16,071 bases of DNA from DASSWB01 sp035705495 (GTDB taxonomy: Bacteria > Bacteroidota > Bacteroidia > Flavobacteriales > Flavobacteriaceae), in the NCBI GenBank assembly GCA_035705495.1, contig DASSWB010000048.1, forward strand, positions 1 through 16,071, given 5' to 3'. A model generated the notes under the pieces. It had not been told where the DNA came from and made no database searches. It worked only from the letters and a program-made list of their open reading frames with translations. How positions within the stretch are numbered: the stretch's first letter is position 1; each line of letters starts with the position of its first letter. A program made the position numbers and the translations under genes. Of this stretch, positions 1 through 7,719 are shown one piece after another.

Positions 1-2032
1 AAAAAAAATCAAAGGGGAATTTGCTTTGGTCAAAACCAAGAGCGGAGATGAAGACAAAAATTATTGGCTGCTGATCAAGAAAAAAGATGATTTTTCGACC
101 GACTTAGATTATGATGCTGAACGTTTTATTGGTGAAAAAAAGGAAAAAGCACCAAAAGCGGAAAAAATTGATCTTGGGAAGAAAATAAAACCGATGTTGG
201 CGACAAAAACAGATAAAATCTTCAATAAACCAGATTGGATTTACGAAATTAAATGTGACGGTTATCGAGCTGTGGCAAATATTGAAAATGGAAAAGTGGA
301 ATTATATTCCCGCAACGGACTTTCTTTCAAGAAGAAATTTTCTTCAATTGTAAAGAATTTGAAAACAATTGAACACGATGTGATCCTGGACGGCGAAGTG
401 GTTGCAATGAATGAGGAGGGAAGTCCCAGTTTTCAAATCTTGCAAAATGTAGCTTCCATTCCTCAGGATAAACTTGTTTACTACGTTTTTGATATGCTGT
501 ATCTCAACGGATATAGCATGGTTGATCTTCCACTTTTGGAAAGAAAAAGTTTGATTCAAAATGTGATCGAAGATATTCCCCAAATCGAATATTGCGATCA
601 TGTGGAAGGAATGGGAACCGCGTTTTACGAAAAAGCTGTTTCCGCAGGGTTGGAGGGAGTGATTGCAAAACAAGTAGATTCAAAATATTATGCAGGAACC
701 AGATCGGATAAATGGCTGAAAATAAAACCCATCGAGAGTCAGGAAGCACTTATTTGTGGATATACGGCTTCGGATAAAGGAAATCTCTTCAGTTCATTAA
801 TTCTCGGAATTTTCAAAAAAGAAAAATTGGTTTATATCGGAAACGTTGGTTCCGGATTTAACGATAAATCACAAAAGGAAATCGTGAAGAAACTGAAACC
901 TTTGCAAACGGAAAAAAGTCCGTTTGGCAAAAAAATCAATTTGAAAGGCAAAGAACCGACTTGGGTAAAACCCGAAATTATCTGTGAAGTCGAGTTCACA
1001 GAATGGACAAGTTCGGGATTGATGCGCCATCCAGTTTTTAAAGGTCTGCGGGAAGATAAATCCCCGACTGAAATCGGCAAAGAAAAAGTAACCAAAGCAC
1101 CAAAAAACAAAAAAACAACCGCAAAGAAGGACAATACGTTGGAAATTGACGGGATTTCGGTGCCAATTTCCAATCTTGAAAAAGTCTATTGGCCGGATTC
1201 GGGTTATACCAAATATGACTTGATCGATTATTATCTTCAAATTTCGGAAACCATTTTGCCGTATATGATTGATCGGCCACAAAATTTACACAGACATCCA
1301 AATGGCGTAAAAAGTGAAGGATTTTATCAAAAAGACAGTGGTGGAATCTTACCGCATTGGATTGAAACCCAACCGATTTATTCTGAAAGCAATAAAGCCA
1401 ACATTGAATATATGCTATGCCAAAAACAAGCAACTTTAATTTATATGGCGAATTTGGGTTGTATCGAATTGAATCCGTGGAACTCCAGAATACAAAATTT
1501 GGAATATCCAGATTATACTGTTATAGATATTGATCCAACAGACAAAAATACTTTTGAAGAAGTAATTGAAGTCGCACAAGCGGCGAAAGTAGTTCTGGAC
1601 AAAGCAAAAATCAAGGGTTTTTGTAAAACTTCCGGATCCAGCGGATTACATATTTACATTCCAATGGGAGCAAAATACACCTACGATGAGGTACGTGATT
1701 TCACGAAAATCCTTTGTTATTTCATTAAAGAACAGCTTCCCGAACTTACAAGCATGGAAAGGGTGGTAAACAAAAGAAAAGGAAAAATATATCTTGATTT
1801 TTTACAAAACAGAAAAGCGCAAACCCTGGCAGCAGCATATTGCGCGAGACCCAAACCAGGAGCAACGGTTTCGGCACCTTTGGATTGGAAAGAAGTGAAA
1901 TCGGGTTTGGATATGCACGATTTTACAATTAAAACAATGCCCGAAAGAATCAAAGAAAAGAAAGATCTTTTTAAAGGCGTATTGGGAAAAGGAATTGATA
2001 TGCAGAAGGCGTTGGAGAAATTGGGAGCATGA
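1..2032 (+). CDS. ligD: ATP-dependent DNA ligase D (PE-LIG-POL), 5' end outside window
   Basis: Multidomain enzyme of bacterial non-homologous end joining; it processes and seals double-strand breaks with Ku. The frame is open from base 2 and reads KKIKGEFALVKTK before the TTG at 26, the typical end of the 3'-phosphoesterase domain, so TTG26 is internal and the gene begins upstream. Counting from that TTG: end of phosphoesterase, residues 1-25; linker 26-50; ligase domain about 51-240, with nucleotidyl-lysine motif EIKCDGYR (Lys76), FDMLYLNG (155-162), EGVIAKQ (210-216) and KWLKIK (229-234); OB-fold about 240-345 ending in GLMRHPVFKGLR; Lys-rich linker 350-370; primase-polymerase domain 371-660 with metal-binding DID (501-503) and TSGSSGLHIY (535-544). 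All key residues seen are intact. No ku gene is visible; it could lie upstream. The next gene converges on it. Identification is firm. Confidence 0.96.
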   Translation, partial: KKIKGEFALVKTKSGDEDKNYWLLIKKKDDFSTDLDYDAERFIGEKKEKAPKAEKIDLGKKIKPMLATKTDKIFNKPDWIYEIKCDGYRAVANIENGKVELYSRNGLSFKKKFSSIVKNLKTIEHDVILDGEVVAMNEEGSPSFQILQNVASIPQDKLVYYVFDMLYLNGYSMVDLPLLERKSLIQNVIEDIPQIEYCDHVEGMGTAFYEKAVSAGLEGVIAKQVDSKYYAGTRSDKWLKIKPIESQEALICGYTASDKGNLFSSLILGIFKKEKLVYIGNVGSGFNDKSQKEIVKKLKPLQTEKSPFGKKINLKGKEPTWVKPEIICEVEFTEWTSSGLMRHPVFKGLREDKSPTEIGKEKVTKAPKNKKTTAKKDNTLEIDGISVPISNLEKVYWPDSGYTKYDLIDYYLQISETILPYMIDRPQNLHRHPNGVKSEGFYQKDSGGILPHWIETQPIYSESNKANIEYMLCQKQATLIYMANLGCIELNPWNSRIQNLEYPDYTVIDIDPTDKNTFEEVIEVAQAAKVVLDKAKIKGFCKTSGSSGLHIYIPMGAKYTYDEVRDFTKILCYFIKEQLPELTSMERVVNKRKGKIYLDFLQNRKAQTLAAAYCARPKPGATVSAPLDWKEVKSGLDMHDFTIKTMPERIKEKKDLFKGVLGKGIDMQKALEKLGA

Positions 2033-2050
2033 TTTTTTATCTTGAAAAAA

Positions 2051-2081
2051 AGAAGCCTCATTTAAAATAAATGAGGCTTCT
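2051..2081 (-). terminator. Intrinsic terminator of the 36-residue minus-strand gene
   Basis: A perfect 14-bp inverted repeat (arms 2051-2064 and 2068-2081, agaagcctcattta) encloses a 3-nt loop. Read on the minus strand the hairpin is followed at once by six T (2045-2050). On the plus strand it has no T-run, so it ends transcription of the small gene at 2226-2116; ligD may use the stem only as a 3' barrier. Confidence 0.85.
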
Positions 2082-2115
2082 CCATCAAAAGCATAAAGAT
2101 AAAATATAACTGATC

Positions 2116-2226
2116 CTATTTTTTCTCTTTTCTTTGCCCTTGATTTTTTTGATCTTGTTTTTTTTGATTTTGATTTTTTGGGTCAGCTTTCTGACGCTCG
2201 TTCTGCTTTTTTTCTTGCTTACTCAT
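2116..2226 (-). CDS. 36-residue Lys/Gln/Asn-rich hydrophilic protein
   Basis: An open frame from ATG (2226-2224) to TAG (2118-2116) encodes a 36-residue protein starting MSKQEKKQNERQKADPKNQ and ending QRKEKK. It is almost entirely Lys, Gln, Asn, Glu and Asp, with no hydrophobic core, signal peptide or cysteine, so it should be disordered and strongly basic. The best support that it is a gene is context: 35 bp past its stop is a strong hairpin followed by a T-run on the same strand, and no other minus-strand gene lies nearby to use it. The upstream stretch 2227-2508 carries no clear TAnnTTTG promoter on this strand and holds no other gene I can support. I do not recognise a family. A nucleic-acid-associated or stress-type small protein is possible but speculative. 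Confidence 0.6.
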   Translation of the reverse strand: MSKQEKKQNERQKADPKNQNQKKQDQKNQGQRKEKK

Positions 2227-2478
2227 AGCTTTGATTTTTAGTTAATTAAATTTTTTTCTTCTATTTAAAATTAAGCAATAAAGCCTCTGCTTTTTCATGA
2301 TTAACACTTCCTTTAAAAAATTTAGCAGTTTTTTTCTAAACTGAATAAAAATGAAACATCCATCGAATCAAAAGTGAAAATTTTTAGAATTAAAAAGACC
2401 GACTTATAAAAATCAGATAATAAAATCAGTTTCGCTATTAAAATAGTTAATGTACTTCCGTTTTGAATCTTCCGGGTT

Positions 2479-2486
2479 TATCTTTA
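2479..2486 (+). promoter_or_regulatory. Possible -7 promoter element of the zincin-like gene
   Basis: TATCTTTA differs by one base from the Bacteroidota -7 consensus TAnnTTTG and lies 22 bp before the ATG at 2509. The nearest TTG (2463-2465) is only 13 bp upstream, closer than the usual 19-20, so support is weak. Confidence 0.3.
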
Positions 2487-2508
2487 AGGAATAGCGCGAA
2501 GTGAACCT

Positions 2509-3207
2509 ATGCAAAATAAATATCTCAAGTTAATCGACAATAGAAATTCCGACTTATGGAATGACATGCTCAGCAAGTTTAAGATTCACCTGGAAAAGAG
2601 TCCGGAGCCGAGTTATATTACGTCTTATGAAGATGATGTAATTACCATAAAAATTAACGAAGGAAATATTAATCCCGCTCCTTTCACACATGAATTACTT
2701 CATATTTATTTAAAATCCAAAAACATTTGGATCGCTAGGGACATTATTGAGAAAATTGAAAAAAACAACAAATTGTTTTTCATTTTTTCGGATTCCTTGA
2801 AAAGCCACATCGGAAACTGTTTGGAGCATCAAAAAATGTTACCACTTTATCTGGACCGCGGATTTGACAATAAACTTTTTGTAGGTGATTTTGCCTTGAA
2901 AATTATGAAAGACGATAAATTTTCGAAACTGAAAAAGGAATACGCGAAAAAGAGAGTCGTTAATCGGGAAGCCGTTGATGTGTTTATTGGAAAGTTTTTT
3001 TCGATGAAAGTATCTAATAATAATAGATTCAGTTACGATAAATATTTTAACGGTTTGGCCAAAATAGATGGGCAACTTTTTGAAGTGTTGAATACTTTCT
3101 GGGAAGAATGGTTGGAGTTCAATATTGATTCTGACGACTATAAAAAAATCTTGGATCCATTCATCAATAATCTCAATTCTTGGGCAAAAGAAAAAACTAT
3201 TATTTAA
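2509..3207 (+). CDS. Putative zinc metallopeptidase-like protein (HELLH), function unknown
   Basis: A 232-residue cytosolic-looking protein without signal peptide or membrane segment. The main clue is FTHELLHIYL (59-68), an HExxH zincin motif (His61, Glu62, His65) in a helix. The region 98-120 has His100, Glu106 and His107 and continues with LPLYLDRGFD; one of these could be the third zinc ligand. The rest is charged and helical, ending with a Trp/Glu-rich segment (EVLNTFWEEWLEF, 192-204). The ATG at 2509 has no Shine-Dalgarno sequence, as is usual in this phylum. It stands alone on the plus strand and its stop is 4 bp from the stop of the convergent pentapeptide gene. I do not recognise a named family; peptidase activity is inferred from the motif only. 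Confidence 0.75.
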   Translation: MQNKYLKLIDNRNSDLWNDMLSKFKIHLEKSPEPSYITSYEDDVITIKINEGNINPAPFTHELLHIYLKSKNIWIARDIIEKIEKNNKLFFIFSDSLKSHIGNCLEHQKMLPLYLDRGFDNKLFVGDFALKIMKDDKFSKLKKEYAKKRVVNREAVDVFIGKFFSMKVSNNNRFSYDKYFNGLAKIDGQLFEVLNTFWEEWLEFNIDSDDYKKILDPFINNLNSWAKEKTII

Positions 3208-3211
3208 TCAT

Positions 3212-3769
3212 TCAGTGGATGATAATATTGTATTTCGTCAAAAGTCCGCGGATGTTATCCGAAGAAAATTTAGCTTTTTTTATGTGATTGTTTTCGGGAT
3301 CTATTGAGAAATTATAAGCCGTTTCCAAGTTGGAATTTTCCAAATTTGTTGCTTGAAAAATAGCGGCTTTCAAATCGCAATTGTGAAAAAGGGCTTTGGA
3401 AAGATTTGTTTCTGTGAAATCGACTTGCTCCATTTTTGAACCTTCAAATTTTGAACCTTTGATTTTCAATTTATAAAAGGAAGAGAAACTAAGCGTACAG
3501 CTTATAAAATGGAACGAAAGCAGAAAATCGCTGCACTCATCAAAGCGCAACCCCAGCATTTTACAATTTGAAAAAGTGACTTCCCTAAAACTTGTGTTTT
3601 TTAAAATACAATTGCTAAAATCACAATCTAAAAATTCGCAATCGGAAAAAATAAATTCCGATAAATTTTTAGATCCAAAATCATAATTATGGAAACTACA
3701 ATTTTCGTATTCGGCTTTTTCAAGGGGTTTGTCTGAATTAAAATTTTGATTTTCAACTAAAGGAATCAT
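3212..3769 (-). CDS. Pentapeptide-repeat protein, Qnr/MfpA-like shape
   Basis: A 185-residue protein dominated by five-residue repeats of type A/C-D/N-L/F-x-x from about residue 21 to 155 (for example FSDCEFLDCDFSNC 41-54 and TNLENSNLET 141-150). Such proteins fold into a right-handed quadrilateral beta-helix. The end, FSIDPENNHIKKAKFS then NIRGLLTKYNIIIH, resembles the C-terminal segment of Qnr-like pentapeptide proteins, where the last helix serves dimerisation. Qnr and MfpA proteins mimic DNA and shield gyrase from quinolones; whether this chromosomal protein does so cannot be told from sequence. No signal peptide. It is the last gene of a three-gene operon: its ATG overlaps the stop of the membrane-protein gene by 4 bp (ATGA), suggesting translational coupling. 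Confidence 0.88.
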   Translation of the reverse strand: MIPLVENQNFNSDKPLEKAEYENCSFHNYDFGSKNLSEFIFSDCEFLDCDFSNCILKNTSFREVTFSNCKMLGLRFDECSDFLLSFHFISCTLSFSSFYKLKIKGSKFEGSKMEQVDFTETNLSKALFHNCDLKAAIFQATNLENSNLETAYNFSIDPENNHIKKAKFSSDNIRGLLTKYNIIIH

Positions 3770-4152
3770 GCAATTGTTTTATCTGAAGGAAATCCAGAAT
3801 TCTTAATTTTCTTTTTTCGATTTCTTCTAAAACCGATTGTCGCTGCCAAAAAAAAGCCCATTGCTGCCAAAATGAACATGTAGGGAATAAATACTTTTCC
3901 GTCTTTTAAAAAAACGAAAGCGGTAAAAATCAAACCAATCGATTCACAAATAAATCCTGCAACCTGAAGCTGATGATTCTTCTTTTTCTTGACAAATCCC
4001 AGAATGAAAAACAAAAGTAAAATCAAACTCATTCCCATAATAATATACGCCATTACGGGATATGCATCCATTCTGTTCATTGCAGTCGCGAACAAGACAA
4101 TGCTCAACAATAAAAACTGGATTTTCTCAAATTTTGATTTTTTGTGTGCCAT
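3766..4152 (-). CDS. Small integral membrane protein with four predicted helices
   Basis: A 128-residue protein with four hydrophobic segments at about 12-27, 33-53, 62-80 and 86-107, a Lys-rich N-terminus (MAHKKSKFEK), a basic loop KKKKNHQ (55-61) and a basic tail (RRNRKKKIKN). By the positive-inside rule, both termini and the central loop face the cytoplasm. There are no catalytic motifs and I recognise no family. Its ATG is 28 bp after the stop of the DUF488 gene and its TGA overlaps the start of the pentapeptide gene, so the three are very probably one transcript. Function unknown. Confidence 0.8.
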   Translation of the reverse strand: MAHKKSKFEKIQFLLLSIVLFATAMNRMDAYPVMAYIIMGMSLILLLFFILGFVKKKKNHQLQVAGFICESIGLIFTAFVFLKDGKVFIPYMFILAAMGFFLAATIGFRRNRKKKIKNSGFPSDKTIA

Positions 4153-4180
4153 GATTCATAGATTAAAAAAGTAAATATAT

Positions 4181-4705
4181 TTATTCTTTTCTATAACTTA
4201 ATTTTCCGTCAACAATTTTCGCAGGTTTTGTAAAAGGGTGTTCTTTTGCAGCTTTGGCGTTCATTATATGCAACACTTTCCATCCTTTCACTTTTAAAAA
4301 ATCGGAAATCATTGATCGGTGACAGCTCCACCACACGGCTTCGGCACACATATAGGCCACCTTGTTTTGAACGGCTGAATTCTGCAATTCCTTGACGGCA
4401 TTTTTAAAATTATCTGTTTCCATATAATCGGCGTAACCCATAAAAGAGGGCAAACGCCAAGCATTGTTTATAGAATCGGGTTTGGCTTTTCTTCTTCCGC
4501 CCAAATCGACCAAATGAAGATATTGAATTTTATTTTGGGGCAAGGAAACTTCAAGATTTTCTTTATTGAAATGTGGAAAACGTCGGGAACCTGGATAATG
4601 TCTTACATCAACAATCATTTCGATTTCATGGGCATTCAGAATATCAAGGAATTCCTCTAAAGAATGAGTTGAATGTCCTATGGTCCAAATCTCTTCTGTT
4701 TCCAT
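4181..4705 (-). CDS. DUF488 family protein
   Basis: A 174-residue soluble protein that matches DUF488 along its whole length: WTIGHSTHSLEEFLDIL (7-23), VDVRHYPGSRRFPHFN (32-47), LGGRR (68-72), ADYM (92-95) and the cysteine motif MCAEAVWWSCHR (119-130). The conserved His11, Asp33, Arg35, Glu122, Cys128 and Arg130 look like an active or ligand-binding site, but no reaction is established for the family as far as I know. It is the first gene of a minus-strand operon with the membrane protein and the pentapeptide protein, and is divergent from the YeiH-type gene across 232 bp that contain paired palindromes. Family assignment is firm, function unknown. Confidence 0.9.
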   Translation of the reverse strand: METEEIWTIGHSTHSLEEFLDILNAHEIEMIVDVRHYPGSRRFPHFNKENLEVSLPQNKIQYLHLVDLGGRRKAKPDSINNAWRLPSFMGYADYMETDNFKNAVKELQNSAVQNKVAYMCAEAVWWSCHRSMISDFLKVKGWKVLHIMNAKAAKEHPFTKPAKIVDGKLSYRKE

Positions 4706-4800
4706 TTTTTTGGTTACGAAACTGTGATGAAGATAATCAATTTTTAAATAAATTGAAATTATTAGAAATGCTCATCAAAAGTCATTCTGATTTTATTTCA

Positions 4801-4843
4801 GAAACCATCTCATCATTCTCAGCCTGAGATCGTTTCCGCGGAA
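4801..4843. promoter_or_regulatory. Nested palindromes midway between two divergent genes
   Basis: Three overlapping dyads lie here: an outer inverted repeat gaaaccatctca (4801-4812) with tgagatcgtttc (4825-4836), 11 of 12 bp paired; an inner tctcag-c-ctgaga (4817-4829), perfect with a one-base centre; and TTCCGCGGAA (4834-4843), a perfect 10-bp palindrome. The block is 95 bp from the DUF488 start and 94 bp from the yeiH-like start. There is no T-run on either side, which argues against a terminator; a shared operator is the simplest reading. No regulator gene is adjacent. Confidence 0.45.
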
Positions 4844-4937
4844 TAAAAAGAGTATAAATCCAACTCTATTTTCATAAGTCAAGAAATGGTGAAAACCACT
4901 GTTTTTATTATTAAATTCGCTAAATTATTTAAGATAA

Positions 4938-5873
4938 ATGCTGAACAACAGCTTTCAAAAATTCCTTTTTATAATTCTGGCGTTGCTCACACTGTTGCCG
5001 TTTGTAAACGCGTCGATTGCTCTATTGGGTGGTGTTGTTTTTTCATTTTTATTCGGAAATCCATTTCTTGGAAAAACGGCCAGACTTTCAAAAATACTTC
5101 TTCAACTCTCCATCGTAGGATTGGGATTCGGACTCAATGCTGTAGATGCTTTTAAAGTTAGCAAAGATGGATTTGTAATTACAATTGCCACAATTCTCAT
5201 CGTATTTGCGCTGGGTTTTTTATTTCAGAAAATTATAAAAATAGATAAAATCACCGCTTTACTGATTTCTGCGGGAACTGCTATTTGCGGCGGAAGCGCG
5301 ATTGCTTCAATTTCACCAATAGTAAAAGCGGAAAATGAAAAAATAAGTATTGCCATTGGTGTGGTTTTTATTTTGAACGCGATTGCTTTATTGATTTTTC
5401 CACCGATTGGGCAGCTGTTGGATTTGTCACAATATCAATTCGGACTCTGGGCGGCGATTGCCATTCACGATACAAGTTCGGTGGTAGGTGCAGCTCAAAT
5501 TTTTGGAGCCGAGGCTTTGGAAGTGGCCACAACAGTCAAATTAAGTCGGGCGTTATGGATTATTCCGCTCACGCTTATTGTTTCTTGTTTTTTCAACAAA
5601 AAAACCAAAACTTCGGGCGTGAAAATTCCGCTTTTTATCCTCGCTTTTATCGCAGCGACATTAATTGTTACGGTTTTTCCGCAGGGAAAATTCATTTTTA
5701 AACCAATTTCAGAAGCTGCAAAACAATTATTGGTGACCTGTTTGTTCTTGATTGGCTCCGGGATTTCTTTTTCTCAAATCAAAAAAGTGGGAGTGAAATC
5801 AGGATTATTTGCTACGAGCCTATGGATTATCATCTCTATTATTTCACTGCTGTTCATCATGTACCGTTTCTGA
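4938..5873 (+). CDS. YeiH/UPF0324 family putative sulfate exporter
   Basis: A 311-residue polytopic inner-membrane protein, slightly shorter than the usual roughly 340. Family signatures are clear: GLGFGLNA (61-68), SAGTAICGGSAIASISPIVKA (111-131, cut by the first helix pair) and AIHDTSSVVGAA (175-186), followed by ATTVKLSRALW (197-207). About ten hydrophobic segments can be drawn, the last at 293-308. Members are annotated as putative sulfate exporters, and some respond to sulfur or oxidative compounds; the substrate of this one is not known. The ATG at 4938 sits in a very A/T-rich leader without Shine-Dalgarno sequence. In many bacteria yeiH is divergent from a LysR-type regulator; here the divergent neighbour is a DUF488 gene. 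Confidence 0.9.
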   Translation: MLNNSFQKFLFIILALLTLLPFVNASIALLGGVVFSFLFGNPFLGKTARLSKILLQLSIVGLGFGLNAVDAFKVSKDGFVITIATILIVFALGFLFQKIIKIDKITALLISAGTAICGGSAIASISPIVKAENEKISIAIGVVFILNAIALLIFPPIGQLLDLSQYQFGLWAAIAIHDTSSVVGAAQIFGAEALEVATTVKLSRALWIIPLTLIVSCFFNKKTKTSGVKIPLFILAFIAATLIVTVFPQGKFIFKPISEAAKQLLVTCLFLIGSGISFSQIKKVGVKSGLFATSLWIIISIISLLFIMYRF

Positions 5874-6010
5874 TTTTGATTCAAATTGGCAGTTCAAAAA
5901 ATTCAAGTTTTCCGCTTAATTTGTTCGATTTAATTTTTCTTTAATACTGGAATTTTAAAAAAATCCGTATCATTCATAAGAGATTACTCGAATCCTATAT
6001 TGGTTCAGAG

Positions 6011-6018
6011 TATCTTTG
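6011..6018 (+). promoter_or_regulatory. -7 promoter element (TATCTTTG) of the GNAT-nitrilase gene
   Basis: TATCTTTG is an exact match to the Bacteroidota -7 consensus TAnnTTTG, placed 24 bp before the GTG start at 6043, so the leader would be short. No TTG is found at the expected distance for a -33 element; the nearest (6000-6002) is too close. Confidence 0.55.
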
Positions 6019-6042
6019 CGTTTTATAAAAAAATAGGTTACC

Positions 6043-7584
6043 GTGATAGATTCAGCAAAAATTGAAATAAGAAATCTTCAGATTCAAGATTATGAAGAAT
6101 TGAAAATTTCCATGGTGGAAAGTTACAATTCAATGCCGCAGGAATATTGGAGCGAGAAGGAAATCAAAGCCTTGATCAAAAAATTTCCGCAGGGACAAAT
6201 ATGTATTGTCATCGATGACAAAATAGCGGGTTGTGCCTTGTCAATAATTGTCGACTACAATAAATTCGAAGACAACCACACGTACGAACAGATTCTTGGA
6301 GGGGAAAATTTTAGCACGCATACCAACAACGGCGATGTGCTTTACGGAATTGATGTTTTCATCCATCCCGAATACCGCGGAATGCGTTTGGGAAGAAGAT
6401 TGTACGAGGCGCGAAAAGAACTTTGTGAACAACTCAATCTTAAATCAATCGTTTTCGGCGGTCGAATTCCCAATTATGCTTTACATTCAAACGAACTTAC
6501 GCCAAAACAATATATTGAAAAAGTAAAATTAAAGGAGCTTCATGATCCCGTTTTGTCTTTTCAATTGTCTAATGATTTTCACGTTAAAAAAGTGATCAAA
6601 GGTTATTTGGCCGGCGATTACGAAAGCAAGGAATTTGCGACGCTCATGGAGTGGCACAACATCTACTACACGAAGCCCGAGAATATTATTAAAACCAAAA
6701 AAACAATTGTCCGTCTCGGACTCGTTCAATGGCAAATGCGAACATTCAACGATTTTGATGCGTTGACTGCCCAAATCGAGTTTTTCGTGGATGCAGTAAG
6801 CGATTATCAAAGTGATTTTATATTGTTTCCGGAACTCTTCAACGCGCCATTAATGGCGGCTTATAATCACTTGAACGCTGCCGAAGCCATAAGGGAATTA
6901 TCATCTTTTACACAAAAATTGCTGGAAAAATTCGTGGATTTGGCGATTACCTACAACATCAATATTATCACGGGAAGCATGCCGCAAATCATTGGCGAAC
7001 ACATGTACAACGTTGGGTATTTATGCAGGAGGGACGGAAGTTATGAGCGCTACGAAAAACTGCATATTACGCCTTCCGAAGAATCGGCATGGGGAATGAA
7101 AGGCGGTTCCGAGTTAAAATCCTTCGACACCGATTGTGGGAAAATTGGCGTTTTGATTTGTTACGATGTTGAATTCCCCGAACTGCCAAGATTATTGGCG
7201 GAGGACGGAATGAAAATCCTGTTTGTGCCCTTTATGACAGATACGCAAAATGGTTACACGCGCGTCCGACATTGTTCACAGGCGAGAGCGATCGAAAATG
7301 AATGTTACGTTGCCATTACCGGTTCTGTCGGGAATTTGCCGAAAGTGAGGAACATGGATATCAATTATGCACAAAGTGCAGTGTTCACGCCATCAGATTT
7401 CTCTTTTCCCGTGAATGGTATAAAAGCTGAAGCCACGCCAAATACAGAAAGCACCTTAATTGCTGATGTAGATTTGGATTTACTCAAAGAACTTCACACC
7501 TTCGGAAGCGTGAGAAACCTAAAAGACCGTAGAACCGATTTGTATTCTTTGAAATTGAAAAAGAAAAATAAGGAAAAGAATTAA
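6043..7584 (+). CDS. Bifunctional GNAT acetyltransferase / carbon-nitrogen hydrolase
   Basis: A 513-residue fusion. Residues 1-200 are a GNAT acetyltransferase domain; acetyl-CoA motif A reads VFIHPEYRGMRLGRRLYEAR (105-124), with RGMRLG as pyrophosphate loop. Residues 220-505 are a nitrilase-superfamily domain with the full triad: Glu264 in FPELF, Lys339 in YEKLHITP, Cys373 in LICYDVEFPE. This matches the nitrilase branch known to carry an N-terminal RimI-like domain (Pace and Brenner branch 12). The substrate is unknown; an amide is likely for the hydrolase half, and the two halves may act on linked steps. The start is GTG 6043, well placed after an exact TAnnTTTG; the first internal ATG would remove a GNAT strand. 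It is a single-gene unit, ending before a structured repeat. No sign of damage. Confidence 0.94.
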   Translation: MIDSAKIEIRNLQIQDYEELKISMVESYNSMPQEYWSEKEIKALIKKFPQGQICIVIDDKIAGCALSIIVDYNKFEDNHTYEQILGGENFSTHTNNGDVLYGIDVFIHPEYRGMRLGRRLYEARKELCEQLNLKSIVFGGRIPNYALHSNELTPKQYIEKVKLKELHDPVLSFQLSNDFHVKKVIKGYLAGDYESKEFATLMEWHNIYYTKPENIIKTKKTIVRLGLVQWQMRTFNDFDALTAQIEFFVDAVSDYQSDFILFPELFNAPLMAAYNHLNAAEAIRELSSFTQKLLEKFVDLAITYNINIITGSMPQIIGEHMYNVGYLCRRDGSYERYEKLHITPSEESAWGMKGGSELKSFDTDCGKIGVLICYDVEFPELPRLLAEDGMKILFVPFMTDTQNGYTRVRHCSQARAIENECYVAITGSVGNLPKVRNMDINYAQSAVFTPSDFSFPVNGIKAEATPNTESTLIADVDLDLLKELHTFGSVRNLKDRRTDLYSLKLKKKNKEKN

Positions 7585-7595
7585 AATATAAATTT

Positions 7596-7719
7596 GGGCG
7601 TGCCCTTCTTCCGCCGAAAAGGCTACAGAAGGTCGGGCTATACGCTTCAAGTCCTCGCCCCCATTTTTTAAAAATAAAAATGGGTGCTGTGGGCTTTCCG
7701 CTGCTATCCCTCACGCGGG
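7596..7719. repeat. Structured palindromic intergenic repeat
   Basis: A 124-bp GC-richer block unlike its A/T-rich surroundings. Outer arms gcgtg (7598-7602) and cacgc (7712-7716) pair. Inside are two hairpins: ccttct (7604-7609) with agaagg (7627-7632), closed by gcc-gaaaa-ggc; and cccattttt (7660-7668) with aaaaatggg (7676-7684). The motifs tcgggctatacgct and gctgctatccctcacgcggg are, from memory, like a family of intergenic repeats scattered in flavobacterial genomes; this needs a genome search. It may also act as the 3' end of the GNAT-nitrilase transcript. Confidence 0.6.

Noticed and set aside
2051..2081. Hairpin as the terminator of ligD
   Set aside because: On the plus strand the stem is followed by ccatcaaaa with no T-run; the T-run is on the minus-strand side.
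2241..2299. 18-codon minus-strand frame upstream of the 36-residue gene
   Set aside because: Too short, no supporting signal, A/T-rich leader composition.
4573..4827. 84-residue plus-strand frame antisense to the DUF488 gene and running into the divergent intergenic region
   Set aside because: Mostly a shadow of the DUF488 gene; its end runs through the palindromes without protein-like composition.
4886..5155. 89-residue frame overlapping the YeiH-type gene
   Set aside because: The YeiH frame has clear family motifs from its start; this one is an out-of-frame reading.
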